Assembly: GCF_004745825.1 (NCBI RefSeq)
Contig: NZ_SRLA01000006.1
Span: 1 to 64,000 of the forward strand
Length of the DNA stretch: 64,000 nucleotides
Direction: 5' to 3'
Source: Hymenobacter fodinae
GTDB lineage: Bacteria; Bacteroidota; Bacteroidia; Cytophagales; Hymenobacteraceae
The translations under genes were made by a program, and so were the position numbers. Under the pieces are notes generated by a model. The model ran no database searches. It was not told where the DNA came from and saw nothing but the letters and a program-made list of their open reading frames with translations. Each line of letters begins with the position of its first letter. The first letter of the stretch is position 1. This document shows positions 9,139-17,848 of this stretch, one piece after another.

Positions 9139-9474
9139 ATGGGATTTATTCTCAAATTTCTGCTCTCGGCTATCATTACCTACGTGTTGGCCAAATTTCT
9201 GCCGGGCTCGCACATTGGTGGCTTCAGTGATGCCATCATTCTGGTAATTGTACTGGCCATCCTAAATGCCGTAGTCAAGCCCATTCTTAAAATCATTGGC
9301 TTCCCCATTACCATCTTAACCCTAGGTCTGTTTTTGTTGGTCATCAACGCTTTAATTGTGATGATGGCCAGCTATTTACTCTCGGGCTTTGAGGTAGATG
9401 GGTTCGTGTCGGCGCTTATATTTAGCGTGGTGCTTTCACTGGTAACGGCTGTTGTAGATTTAATTGTCGACTAA
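9139..9474 (+). CDS. YvlD/phage-holin-4-like small membrane protein
   Basis: The protein has 111 residues and is almost entirely hydrophobic, with about four predicted membrane helices. The internal words NAVVKPILKIIGFPITILTLG and LVTAVVDLIVD are typical of the YvlD family, often labelled phage holin family 4 superfamily. Despite that label these are ordinary chromosomal membrane proteins of unknown role, and no phage genes are nearby. It converges with the DUF4349 gene across a perfect palindrome. Confidence 0.8.
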   Translation: MGFILKFLLSAIITYVLAKFLPGSHIGGFSDAIILVIVLAILNAVVKPILKIIGFPITILTLGLFLLVINALIVMMASYLLSGFEVDGFVSALIFSVVLSLVTAVVDLIVD

Positions 9475-9479
9475 GCAAA

Positions 9480-9537
9480 ATGCAGTCAACGAAAAGGCCC
9501 GTTGGTAGCTACCAACGGGCCTTTTCGTTGACTGCAT
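9480..9537. terminator. Perfect 58-nt palindrome, bidirectional terminator
   Basis: Two 29-bp arms meet with no spacer and no mismatch, centred between 9508 and 9509. The arms contain AAAAGGCCCGTTGGTAG and its complement, giving a U-run on both transcripts. It separates two convergent genes. Confidence 0.85.
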
Positions 9538-9542
9538 GTGGC

Positions 9543-10472
9543 CTAGGGCTCCACCTCCAGCTGGGTGCGCCGCCGACGGCGCCAGGTGCGAAAAGCAACT
9601 AGGCCTAGGGCCCCAAGCAACAGCAACGGCCAAGCCGTTACAATGGCTAGGACCAAGCCAGTGAGTAGCTCCCAGCCGTTGTAAAACGCTTGCGTAAAGC
9701 GGCTAGCAAACGAAAGGATGGGCGTTTCGGGCTGATTAAGCGGCAGCGTTTGGAAGTAAGTGAGGCTAATGGTAGAATAGCCAATGTGGTCGTTGAGGGT
9801 TTTAAGCCGGCTTTCAGTGGATTCTATTTCCTCTCGTACTTCCCCAATTTTCTCTTCAATTGCCAGGATATCCGCTATTTTCTTCGCCTGCGATAGCAAG
9901 GCCACGTAGCGTTGCTCCACGGCCCGCTTAGTGCGCAGCCGCGCCGATTTATCGGCGTGCTCAGCGGTTACATCATCGGTGCCGAGCGTTTTCGACTGCA
10001 GGGTGCCTAAACCATTGAGGCTGTTTAGCAACTGCTGAAACTGCCCCGGCAGCACCCGTATTTTCATTTGGTGCTCCCACTGACCCTCTTGCCTTTCCTC
10101 CGAGGCATCAGAGATATAGGCCCCATACGCGCGAGTGAGGCTATCCATCCGAGCGTTCGTCTTCACTAGGTCATCAACTTTTACACGTACCTCGGCGTGA
10201 TAGATGATTTTGCGTGCCGAGGCAGGCGCTGCAGTCGGAACGGAGCCATCAGCGGGTATGCCTGGCTGAGTGGCCATCGGTGCTGGAGGGGCCTGAGGAG
10301 CCGCAGGAGGAGGGGGCGGTGCACCTTGAGCATCTAACGCAGGCGCTTCCATTAAAGCTACTTCAGAGACGACCGAGGTATCTGCGTCTGTAGAAGTTCG
10401 TGGCTCCTGTTGCTTTCCGCAAGCACCTAACAACAGGGCGCCTGCCGTGATACTACACAGTAGTGCTTTCAT
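9543..10472 (-). CDS. DUF4349 domain lipoprotein
   Basis: This 309-residue envelope protein has a lipoprotein signal (MKALLCSITAGALLLGAC, lipobox Cys18). A Pro/Ala-rich linker (about 45-85) leads to a DUF4349 domain (about 85-255) with the word RKIIYHAEVRVKVDDL and a predicted coiled coil around AIEEKIGEVREEIESTESRL. One C-terminal transmembrane helix ends in a basic tail (TWRRRRRTQLE). Function is unknown. The stop codon TAG lies inside a GGCCTAG motif. A purine-rich 150-base region with a terminator separates it from murA. Confidence 0.8.
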   Translation of the reverse strand: MKALLCSITAGALLLGACGKQQEPRTSTDADTSVVSEVALMEAPALDAQGAPPPPPAAPQAPPAPMATQPGIPADGSVPTAAPASARKIIYHAEVRVKVDDLVKTNARMDSLTRAYGAYISDASEERQEGQWEHQMKIRVLPGQFQQLLNSLNGLGTLQSKTLGTDDVTAEHADKSARLRTKRAVEQRYVALLSQAKKIADILAIEEKIGEVREEIESTESRLKTLNDHIGYSTISLTYFQTLPLNQPETPILSFASRFTQAFYNGWELLTGLVLAIVTAWPLLLLGALGLVAFRTWRRRRRTQLEVEP

Positions 10473-10562
10473 AAACGGATAAATTAAGGGTAAACTATAA
10501 ACCTGATAAGCGCTATCTGAAAGATAAACGAGAGATATAGCGCTAATTGTATACAGATAAAG

Positions 10563-10597
10563 AAAAAGCCTGCCCTCGTCTGAGTGCAGGCTTTTTT
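10563..10597. terminator. Terminator downstream of murA
   Basis: AAAAAGCCTGC pairs with GCAGGCTTTTTT around a 13-base loop. It has an A-tract on one side and a T-tract on the other, so it can work in both directions, most obviously at the 3' end of the minus-strand murA transcript. Confidence 0.75.
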
Positions 10598-10621
10598 AAT
10601 AGCTATTGGAATAGCCTAGGC

Positions 10622-11926
10622 CTAAAGGCGGCGGATTTGAGCACCTAGTGCGGTTAGGCGCTTATCAATGTATTGATAGCCGCGGTCAATCTGCTCCACG
10701 TTTTCGATTACGCTACGGCCTTCGGCGGAAAGGGCAGCAATTAACAGCGCCACACCCGCCCGAATGTCGGGGGAGGTCATGGTGATGCCGTGGAGACGGT
10801 TGCGCTGGTCGAGGCCGATGACGGTGGCGCGGTGCGGGTCGCAGAGGATGATCTGGGCACCCATGTCAATGAGTTTGTCCACGAAGAACAGCCGCGACTC
10901 AAACATCTTCTGGTGAATGAGTACCGTGCCTTTGGCCTGGGTAGCTACCACCAGAATTACGCTCAGCAGGTCGGGGGTAAGGCCCGGCCAGGTGTGGTCC
11001 GAAATGGTCAGGATGCTACCATCGAGGTAGGTCGAAATCTCGTAATGCTCCTGGGCGGGCACGTGGATATCATCTCCCCGGAACTCCAACTGAATACCCA
11101 GCTTGCGGAAGGTATCGGGGATGAGGCCTAGCTCCTGAATCTGGCAGTCTTTGATCGTGATTTCGGAGCCTGTCATGGCAGCTAGGCCAATAAAGGAGCC
11201 GATTTCAATCATGTCGGGCAGCATGCGGTGCTCGGTGCCACCCAAGCGTTCCACGCCCTCAATGGTGAGCAGGTTAGAGCCGATGCCGTTGATTTTGGCT
11301 CCCATGCGCACCAGCATCTTGCAGAGCTGCTGCAGGTAAGGCTCGCAGGCAGCGTTGTAGATGGTAGTAATGCCCTCGGCCAGTACAGCACCCATTACAA
11401 TGTTGGCAGTACCCGTTACGGAGGCCTCATCCAGTAGCATGTAGGCACCGTGCAGGCGGCCTTCCGTGCTAATGCGGTAAAAATCTTTGCCTTCCAGCGT
11501 GAGCTTACCACCTAGTTTTTCTAGGCCTACGAAGTGCGTATCGAGCGGCCGGCGGCCGATTTTGTCTCCTCCAGGCTTAGGTAGCTGGCACTTGCCAAAG
11601 CGCGACAACATGGGTCCCAGAATCATAACCGATCCGCGCAGAGCACGGCCCTGGGCCACAAACTCGGGAGTGTCGAGATAGTCTAAGTTGACAGCATCCG
11701 CCTGAAAGCGGTAAGTATCCGAGGACAGCTTGCCGATTTTCACACCCATGTCGCGCAGCAGCTCGATAAGCTTGTTGACGTCGCGGATGTCGGGGATGTT
11801 GCTGATGGTGACGGGCTCATCGGTGAGCAGAACGGCACACAGAATCTGGAGCGCTTCGTTTTTGGCGCCCTGGGGCACGATTTCGCCTTTCAGGGCTTTG
11901 CCGCCAATTACTTCAAAAGAGGCCAT
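10622..11926 (-). CDS. murA: UDP-N-acetylglucosamine 1-carboxyvinyltransferase MurA (Asp variant)
   Basis: This enzyme does the first committed step of peptidoglycan synthesis, transferring enolpyruvate from PEP to UDP-GlcNAc in the cytoplasm. The 434 residues are of normal length. K22/N23 sit in the substrate word QGAKNEAL, and the mobile loop reads KPGGDKIGRRPLDTH. The residue that is Cys115 in E. coli MurA is therefore Asp (D121 here). Fosfomycin alkylates that Cys, so this form should be naturally insensitive, as described for mycobacterial and chlamydial MurA. The neighbouring DUF4290 gene is a common partner in Bacteroidota. Confidence 0.95.
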   Translation of the reverse strand: MASFEVIGGKALKGEIVPQGAKNEALQILCAVLLTDEPVTISNIPDIRDVNKLIELLRDMGVKIGKLSSDTYRFQADAVNLDYLDTPEFVAQGRALRGSVMILGPMLSRFGKCQLPKPGGDKIGRRPLDTHFVGLEKLGGKLTLEGKDFYRISTEGRLHGAYMLLDEASVTGTANIVMGAVLAEGITTIYNAACEPYLQQLCKMLVRMGAKINGIGSNLLTIEGVERLGGTEHRMLPDMIEIGSFIGLAAMTGSEITIKDCQIQELGLIPDTFRKLGIQLEFRGDDIHVPAQEHYEISTYLDGSILTISDHTWPGLTPDLLSVILVVATQAKGTVLIHQKMFESRLFFVDKLIDMGAQIILCDPHRATVIGLDQRNRLHGITMTSPDIRAGVALLIAALSAEGRSVIENVEQIDRGYQYIDKRLTALGAQIRRL

Positions 11927-12031
11927 GTAGGAGAGAAGTTAGAAGCCGCCGGGTAGCAGAAAGCAGCTGCAGTACCATGTACTATGATCGGGCTGATTTC
12001 TAGGGCACACGGCTGGCTCCTGAAAGAAAAG

Positions 12032-12742
12032 TTACTGGGGAGGTTGTTGTGGTTCTTGGCGGCCTTTTTTGCCCCCACGCCGCTGTTTGTCGCGGCGGTT
12101 ATTATTGCCCCCGGAGCCACCGCGGCGGTTTTCGCGCTCTTGGCGTGGCTGGGGCACAATGAAGGGAGTGGGGCGGCCACCCGGCGAAGTCGTAAACTCG
12201 AAGAGGTTTTGGGCGTCTACTTGGGCAGGGTCAAGAGTGAGCTTGCCAGCCGAGAGCTCCTTTAAGTGCTTCAGGATAGTGACATCCTTGGCGTTTTCCT
12301 TGTTATGGGAGCGGTACAGAAATTTCATGGTACGCCCAATAACCACCGTTGCTTGCTCACGCTCAGTGGGGTCCTCGATGGCAATGGCCTGCTCAATGAG
12401 CTGCTCTACAGCGCGTCCGTAGGCCCGTAGCTTAGGTCCCTTGCTGGGGTAGGCCACCCGAGCCGGTTTCGTCTGGTTGGCAGGTGCCGCCAGTGGGAAG
12501 GGGCTGTCTACGTCCAACTCGCCGTCGGCCATTTCAAACAAGTGGTTCCAGACTTTCTGCTGGCCGTCGGGCTGGTCGCGGAGGCTGGGTTGCAGCCGGA
12601 AGATGAGTTGCACTATTTGCTGTGCCCGGCGCGTGCGCTCGGCGCGGTCCTCGATGTCGCGGAGCTGCTGGACGAGCTGAAAGGTGCTCTGGCCGTACTC
12701 ACGCTGGAGGAGTTCGTGCTTATGAAGAGAAGGAAGAGTCAT
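12032..12742 (-). CDS. DUF4290 domain protein
   Basis: This 236-residue protein of unknown function is commonly encoded next to murA in Bacteroidota. The start at MTLPSLHKHELLQREYG was chosen because the upstream in-frame extension is not family-like. The conserved part (about 1-175) is mostly helical, with words such as ERTRRAQQIVQLIFRLQP and ATVVIGRTMKFLYRSHNKEN. The last 45 residues are a low-complexity basic tail (RRGG, NNNRR, QQPPQ) that could bind RNA or membranes (inference). Confidence 0.75.
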   Translation of the reverse strand: MTLPSLHKHELLQREYGQSTFQLVQQLRDIEDRAERTRRAQQIVQLIFRLQPSLRDQPDGQQKVWNHLFEMADGELDVDSPFPLAAPANQTKPARVAYPSKGPKLRAYGRAVEQLIEQAIAIEDPTEREQATVVIGRTMKFLYRSHNKENAKDVTILKHLKELSAGKLTLDPAQVDAQNLFEFTTSPGGRPTPFIVPQPRQERENRRGGSGGNNNRRDKQRRGGKKGRQEPQQPPQ

Positions 12743-12773
12743 AGAAAAGCAGAAGGCAGAGTACCCTGCCGGA

Positions 12774-12781
12774 CAAATATA
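12774..12781 (-). promoter_or_regulatory. Bacteroidota-type -7 element (TATATTTG) upstream of DUF4290
   Basis: The minus strand reads TATATTTG, which fits the TAnnTTTG element of the Bacteroidota primary sigma factor, 32 bases before the chosen start. No clear -33 TTG is present at the usual distance. Confidence 0.45.
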
Positions 12782-12902
12782 CGCCAAACCTGAGCCTAGG
12801 CCTCTTTTCTCGGAAAGAGCTGTTGGCAATGGCCGCGTTGGAAAGGTGAAGTTGGATAATTTTTAAGACTTACTCAGCTTTGATACAGCTGAATAGACAA
12901 GT

Positions 12903-12948
12903 AAACAAGCGCTAGGTCACTACTGAGTGGCCTAGCGCTTGTTTTTTT
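12903..12948. terminator. Terminator built on a CTAGGtC/GGCCTAG stem
   Basis: The stem AAACAAGCGCTAGGtCACT pairs with AGTGGCCTAGCGCTTGTTT and is followed by a T-run. The iterated GGCCTAG word forms one arm. It lies between uvrD and the DUF4290 gene, both on the minus strand. Confidence 0.8.
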
Positions 12949-12983
12949 GGACTGAACGTAGCGGAATTAGATATGTTTAGGGC

Positions 12984-15236
12984 CTAGACAATTCGCAACT
13001 TGGCGAAACTTAGCAGCAACGTTTTCTCGCCTACTTCCTCAAATTGGATGATGGCTTTAACGGACCCATTCTGGTTTTCCAGCTTGGTTACCTGTCCGAA
13101 GCCAAACTTTGGGTGCTCTACACGCTGTCCGTTTTGCAGGTTGGAGGTATCCGAAGGTTGAAAATCGGTGGGAGCCACGTATTTGGTGGCTACCGTTTTG
13201 CGCGGGGCGGTGGGTACCAGGTTGCTGCGGCGCTCCAGCACGTGGCCGAAGGGTGAATCCATGCCGCCGCTACCAGGGCCCGAGGAGAACTTGAAGTCAA
13301 CGTACTGTGGGTCGATTTCGTCGAGGAAGCGGCTCTTCTCGCAGCTGCGCAGGTTTCCCCACTGGTAGCGGGAGGTGGCGTAGCTTAGGGTCAGCTTCTT
13401 CTCAGCCCGAGTAATAGCCACATAGAACAGGCGGCGTTCTTCCTCTAGGTCGGCGCGTGAGGTAATCATCATCTGTGAGGGGAAGAGGTTCTCTTCCATG
13501 CCCACGATGTATACATTACGAAACTCCAGGCCTTTAGCCGAGTGAATGGTCATCAGGGTCACCTGCTCGCCTTCGCTCTGGGCGTCTTTGGTGTCGGCGT
13601 CGGTTACCAGGGCAATGTCCTGCAGGAAGGCGCTCAATGATTTGTCTTCGCGCTCGGGGTCCTCAGTGTAGGCCTTCACCCCGTTTAGAAGTTCCTGAAT
13701 ATTTTCGTAGCGGGAGAGGCCCTCGATGCTCTTATCAGCATACAGCTCCTCAATCATGCCCGAATTCTTAGCAATGAACTTAGCCGCCTCAAAGGCGTCT
13801 TCCTTGGCCGCTACGGCCGTGTAAGTCTTAATCTTCTCGGCAAAGTCGACGATGGGGTTAGCGGTGCGAGCCGGCAGAAACTTATCGGCGTTGCTGACTA
13901 CCTCCCAAATGGTGTGGTTGGTTTCCTCGGCGGCGCTGATAAGCTTGGCCAGCGTAGTGTCGCCGATGCCGCGCTTAGGGTAGTTGATTACCCGGCGCAG
14001 GGCCTGTTCATCATTCGGGTTAACGGTGAGGCGCAGATAGGCCACTAAGTCCTTGATTTCCTTGCGCTGGTAGAAGCTCAAGCCGCCCACAATCTTATAC
14101 TTGATGTTGAGCTTGCGCAACGATTCTTCCATGGCCCGGCTTTGGGCGTTGGTGCGGTACAGAATGGCGAAGTCATCGTAGGAGAGATGATGGTTCATCT
14201 TGTCCTCGTAGATGCTCTGGGCCACCAGCTTGCCTTCTTCGTTATCAGAAGCAGCTTTCAGCACTTCAATCAGCGGACCGTCTTCGTTATCGGAGAAGAC
14301 GTCTTTGCGCAGCTGGGCCTGGTTGTTTTTGATAACCGAGTTGGCCGCCCACACAATGTTCTTGGTAGAGCGGTAGTTCTGCTCCAGCTTGAACACCTGC
14401 AGCTCGGGGTAGTCTTTCTCGAAATTGAGAATGTTCTGAATGTCAGCGCCCCGGAAGGCGTAGATGCTCTGGGCATCATCACCCACCACGCAAATGTTCC
14501 GCTCCTTAGCCGCCAGCTTCCGCGAAATCAGGTACTGCGAGTAGTTCGTGTCCTGATACTCGTCCACCATCACGTACCGGAAAATGTTCTGGTACTTGTT
14601 CAGCACATCGGGGTGGTCTTTGAACAAGACGTTGGTCTGGTAGAGCAGGTCGTCGAAGTCCATGGCGCCGGCCTTAAAGCAGCGCTGCTGATACTGCTGG
14701 TAGAGCACACCAATCTTGGGCCGGAGCGCCGCCTCATCGTCCTGCTTGATCACAGGGTCGTTGAGGTACTGCTGCACCGAGATAAGCTTGTTCTTAGCCG
14801 CCGAAATGCGGCCGAGCACCAGGCCCGGCTTGTAGAGCTTGTCGTCCAGCTCCAGCTCCTTCACAATTTGAGTGATGAGGGTTTTGGAGTCCTGGGTGTC
14901 GTAGATGGTAAAGGAACGGGGGAAACCAATCTTATCGGCTTCGGAGCGCAGAATGCGGGCGAAAATGCTGTGAAAAGTGCCCATCCACAGGTTTTTGGCA
15001 TTCGTGCCCACTACCTTCTCAATACGGGCGCGCATTTCCTTGGCGGCCTTGTTGGTAAAGGTGAGGGCTAAGATGTTGTGCGGATCAACTCCTTTTTCGA
15101 GCAAGTTGGCAATGCGGTAGGTGAGCACCCGGGTTTTGCCCGAGCCGGCACCGGCTATAATCATGCAGGGCCCCTCGGTGTGCATCACGGCGGCGGCCTG
15201 CGAGGGGTTCAGTAGAGAAAGATAATCCAGTCCCAT
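12984..15236 (-). CDS. UvrD/PcrA-type ATP-dependent DNA helicase
   Basis: This is a 750-residue superfamily 1A 3'-5' helicase for repair and replication restart. The motifs run in order: Q-motif LNPSQAAAV, Walker A GAGSGKTRVL (K34), Walker B VDEYQDTN, motif III GDDAQSIYAFRGA, motif IV LEQNYRST, motif V TIHSAKGLEF and motif VI RLFYVAITRAEK. The C-terminus ends in a Tudor-like segment (GQRVEHPKFGFGQV) typical of PcrA, which contacts RNA polymerase. Length is as expected. The TAG stop is part of a GGCCTAG motif. TACCTTTG at 15276-15283 (minus strand) is a plausible -7 promoter element. Confidence 0.93.
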   Translation of the reverse strand: MGLDYLSLLNPSQAAAVMHTEGPCMIIAGAGSGKTRVLTYRIANLLEKGVDPHNILALTFTNKAAKEMRARIEKVVGTNAKNLWMGTFHSIFARILRSEADKIGFPRSFTIYDTQDSKTLITQIVKELELDDKLYKPGLVLGRISAAKNKLISVQQYLNDPVIKQDDEAALRPKIGVLYQQYQQRCFKAGAMDFDDLLYQTNVLFKDHPDVLNKYQNIFRYVMVDEYQDTNYSQYLISRKLAAKERNICVVGDDAQSIYAFRGADIQNILNFEKDYPELQVFKLEQNYRSTKNIVWAANSVIKNNQAQLRKDVFSDNEDGPLIEVLKAASDNEEGKLVAQSIYEDKMNHHLSYDDFAILYRTNAQSRAMEESLRKLNIKYKIVGGLSFYQRKEIKDLVAYLRLTVNPNDEQALRRVINYPKRGIGDTTLAKLISAAEETNHTIWEVVSNADKFLPARTANPIVDFAEKIKTYTAVAAKEDAFEAAKFIAKNSGMIEELYADKSIEGLSRYENIQELLNGVKAYTEDPEREDKSLSAFLQDIALVTDADTKDAQSEGEQVTLMTIHSAKGLEFRNVYIVGMEENLFPSQMMITSRADLEEERRLFYVAITRAEKKLTLSYATSRYQWGNLRSCEKSRFLDEIDPQYVDFKFSSGPGSGGMDSPFGHVLERRSNLVPTAPRKTVATKYVAPTDFQPSDTSNLQNGQRVEHPKFGFGQVTKLENQNGSVKAIIQFEEVGEKTLLLSFAKLRIV

Positions 15237-15340
15237 TCGTCAGTTTATCGGAAACTAAGCTTGTTGGCTTGTTAGCAAAGGTAGGGCTTTGGGCGGGGAA
15301 AGCCGAAGCTGATTTGCAGCGTTGGCAGATGCAACTTGGC

Positions 15341-16660
15341 CTAGAACAGCCAGAAATACACCAATCCTGCAAGCGCGCTCACGCCTATCCACAAAATCAG
15401 ATTGACTTTGCCCCAGCGCAGCGCCAGCACCGAAAGCACTACCCATAATAAGCTAAACCAATCAGGCGCAGCTTGAATTCCCCGCGGCCACACTACTGCC
15501 TGGCCTAGATAAATGCCGAGGTTGAGAATCACGCCCACCACGGCCGCGGTTACTACGCTTAGCGCGGCCTTAACCCGCGCATCCTGGCGGGTGCGCTCCA
15601 CCAGCGGGGCCCCTATGAAAATGAACAAGAAGCTGGGCAGGAAGGTGTAAAAGGTGGTGAGAAACAGCCCTGCCGCCCCCCACGCTACCGAGTGGCCGCC
15701 ATGCTGCCAGGCTCCCATAAACCCCACAAAAGTGAGCACCATAATCAGCGGGCCGGGTGTGGTTTCGCCGAGGGCCAGGCCATCGACCATTTGCAGGCGG
15801 GTGAGCCAGTGAAACTGCTCTACTGCTACCTGCGCTACGTAAGGCAACACGGCGTAAGCGCCGCCAAACGTAACCAGGGCGGCCGTGCTAAAAAAGCGCG
15901 TCAGCTGCCACCAGAAGCTCCAGTCGCCGGTAACAACTCCCGCAACTACCACCGGAATCACCCATAGGCCTAGCGCCACTAGCAGGGCCTTCCCAATCCG
16001 CCGAGGCCACTGGCGACGAACTTCTGGACCTGTCTGTGGAGCATTAGCTCTGAAAGTAGATTGTGGTAACCCCAACCAAGCCGGGTACCAGCGCTGTACC
16101 AATAGGCCTAGTAGCAGCGCCCCGAAAACCACGATTGGGAAAGGAAAGTGGCCTAGAAACAACGCCAGAAAACTCAGCACCGCTACTGTGAGGTGCAGGG
16201 GTGTTTTCAGCGCCTTTTCCCCAATCTTCAGCAACGCCCCCAGCACGATGGCCACCACGGCCGGCTTCAGGCCATAAAGTAGCCCAGCCACGGCCGGAAT
16301 GGTGCCGTACTCCACATACGCCCAACTCAGCCCCAGCAGCATAAATACCGAAGGCAGCACAAACAACCCGCCGGCTACTAGGCCACCTCGTACGCCGTGC
16401 AGCAGCCAGCCAATGTAGGTGGCCAGCTGCTGGGCCTCGGGGCCGGGCAGCAACATGCAGTAGTTGAGGGAGTGCAGGAACCGTTCTTCGTCCAGCCAGC
16501 GACGCCGCTCTACCACGTACTCGTGCATAATGGCAATCTGTCCGGCGGGGCCGCCGAAGCTGATGAAGCCCAGCTTGAGCCAAAAGCGCAAGGCCTCCCG
16601 GAAAGACACGGTTTCCGCAACCCGTGGGGCAACGTGAGCAGGAGATAAAGCTGATTCCAT
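15341..16660 (-). CDS. chrA: Chromate efflux transporter ChrA family
   Basis: This 439-residue inner-membrane protein has two homologous CHR domains (about 20-190 and 225-435). The first contains FGGPAGQIAIMHEYVVE and LPGPEAQQLATYIG; the second has the parallel words FGGAYAVLPYV and LGETTPGPLIMV. The two-domain form pumps chromate or a related oxyanion in characterised members; the substrate here is inferred only. The start at MESALSPAH was chosen because the longer frame adds an unlikely leader. The TAG stop is embedded in GGCCTAG. Confidence 0.88.
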   Translation of the reverse strand: MESALSPAHVAPRVAETVSFREALRFWLKLGFISFGGPAGQIAIMHEYVVERRRWLDEERFLHSLNYCMLLPGPEAQQLATYIGWLLHGVRGGLVAGGLFVLPSVFMLLGLSWAYVEYGTIPAVAGLLYGLKPAVVAIVLGALLKIGEKALKTPLHLTVAVLSFLALFLGHFPFPIVVFGALLLGLLVQRWYPAWLGLPQSTFRANAPQTGPEVRRQWPRRIGKALLVALGLWVIPVVVAGVVTGDWSFWWQLTRFFSTAALVTFGGAYAVLPYVAQVAVEQFHWLTRLQMVDGLALGETTPGPLIMVLTFVGFMGAWQHGGHSVAWGAAGLFLTTFYTFLPSFLFIFIGAPLVERTRQDARVKAALSVVTAAVVGVILNLGIYLGQAVVWPRGIQAAPDWFSLLWVVLSVLALRWGKVNLILWIGVSALAGLVYFWLF

Positions 16661-16714
16661 GTTGTACGGGTAAGGAAGAACAGTAACATCAGCGAGCAAG
16701 AGTGGCCTAAAAGC

Positions 16715-16790
16715 GTCATTCCGAGCGAAGCAGGAAATCCGGGTAAGCCTCTTGCGAGCAACTCAGATTCCTCGCCTCGCTCGGAATGAC
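16715..16790. repeat. Intergenic inverted repeat, family A (GTCATTCCGAGCG)
   Basis: GTCATTCCGAGCGAAGCAGG at the left pairs imperfectly with a right arm ending in CTCGGAATGAC, with GGAAATC/GATTCC completing the stem. A close relative is at 34434-34513. It is a REP-like mobile hairpin with no coding capacity. Confidence 0.85.
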
Positions 16791-16822
16791 AGTTTAAGTG
16801 GCCTAGCTTTCTCTAGATAGGC

Positions 16823-17848
16823 CTAGGCCAGTACTTGAATTACGGCCTCGGAGAAGCGCTCCATTTCCTCTAGTTGCGGGCTGCACTGAAGCAGGAACAA
16901 ATCCACACCCACGGCTTCGAAGGCGGCAATGCGCTCGGCTACCTGATCGGGGGTGCCGGTGAGGCCGGAACGCAGGCCGCGGTTGGAAACCGAGTAATCC
17001 TGCAGCGACACCTGGTTTTCGAGCTGGGTGCCAGCTAACCACTGCTGGTAGTTCTTGTAGCCAGCCGCCGAGCCTTGCACGTTGGTAATGCGTTCCAGCT
17101 CCTTTTTCACCTCGGCTTCGGTGTTGCGCACGATGGAGTAGGCCGCCACCCCAAACTTCATGGGCGGCAGGCCTAGCTTCTCGCGGCGCTGGCTCAGGTC
17201 CTGAATGCGGCGGCCAATGGCCTCGGGCTCGTCGCCGTGCATTACGTAGCCGTCGCACTGGGCGGCAATCATATTCTTGGCCGCTTCCGATTCGCCCCCG
17301 GCGTAAATAAACGGCCGCGGGCGCGACACTGGCTTGGGCTGCAAAATGGAGTCGGTGACTTTGTAGAACTTGCCATCGAAGCTGAAGTGGTCCTGCTTCC
17401 AGAGGTTGTCTACCACGTGCAGCCACTCGGCGGTGCGGGCGTAACGGTCGTCGTGCTGCTCGAAGTGTACCCCGTACTTCTTCGCCTCATCCTGCCACCA
17501 CGAGGATACCACGTTCAGCGACAACCGACCGCCACTGATGTGGTCGATGTTGGCCGCTTGCTTGGCCAGCAGGGCGGGGGAGTGGAAGGTGGGCCGCACG
17601 GCCACCATTAGCTCAATTTTCTTGGTGACGGCCGCCAGCGCTGCCGCCGTGCTCCACGCATCTAGGGAAGGAGCTTCTTCGCCCTTGATGTCATTGAGGT
17701 TCAGCTCCGCAATAAGGGAGAGGTCGTAGCCGAGGTCTTCGCTACGCTGGGCCAGCGTCTTCACGTAGTCCCAGTCGGCACGCATGTTCTCGTCCTCCAC
17801 GTTGCGCAGCCACCCGCCAAAAACGGGCATCCAATATCCGTATCTCAT
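16823..17848 (-). CDS. LLM-class flavin-dependent monooxygenase (alkanesulfonate monooxygenase-like)
   Basis: This 341-residue TIM-barrel enzyme belongs to the bacterial luciferase superfamily. It probably uses reduced FMN and oxygen to oxidise a small organic molecule. Words shared with SsuD-type alkanesulfonate monooxygenases include RPTFHSPALLAKQAANIDHI, GGRLSLNVVSSWW, HDDRYARTAEWL and FIYAGGES. The ATG overlaps the stop of the upstream ATP-grasp gene (TAATG), so the two are translationally coupled and presumably share a pathway. The upstream SAM riboswitch points to sulfur metabolism. No sulfonate ABC transporter or flavin reductase is adjacent. The TAG stop lies in a GGCCTAGGCC palindrome. 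Confidence 0.85.
   Translation of the reverse strand: MRYGYWMPVFGGWLRNVEDENMRADWDYVKTLAQRSEDLGYDLSLIAELNLNDIKGEEAPSLDAWSTAAALAAVTKKIELMVAVRPTFHSPALLAKQAANIDHISGGRLSLNVVSSWWQDEAKKYGVHFEQHDDRYARTAEWLHVVDNLWKQDHFSFDGKFYKVTDSILQPKPVSRPRPFIYAGGESEAAKNMIAAQCDGYVMHGDEPEAIGRRIQDLSQRREKLGLPPMKFGVAAYSIVRNTEAEVKKELERITNVQGSAAGYKNYQQWLAGTQLENQVSLQDYSVSNRGLRSGLTGTPDQVAERIAAFEAVGVDLFLLQCSPQLEEMERFSEAVIQVLA

Noticed and set aside
9139..9474. Phage origin suggested by the holin-like label
   Set aside because: No other phage genes are nearby, and YvlD-type proteins are ordinary chromosomal membrane proteins.
12743..12829. N-terminal extension of DUF4290
   Set aside because: It crosses the TATATTTG promoter element and is not family-like.
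14142..15071. 309-codon plus-strand frame inside uvrD
   Set aside because: It is fully antisense to a motif-complete helicase and shows no known domain.
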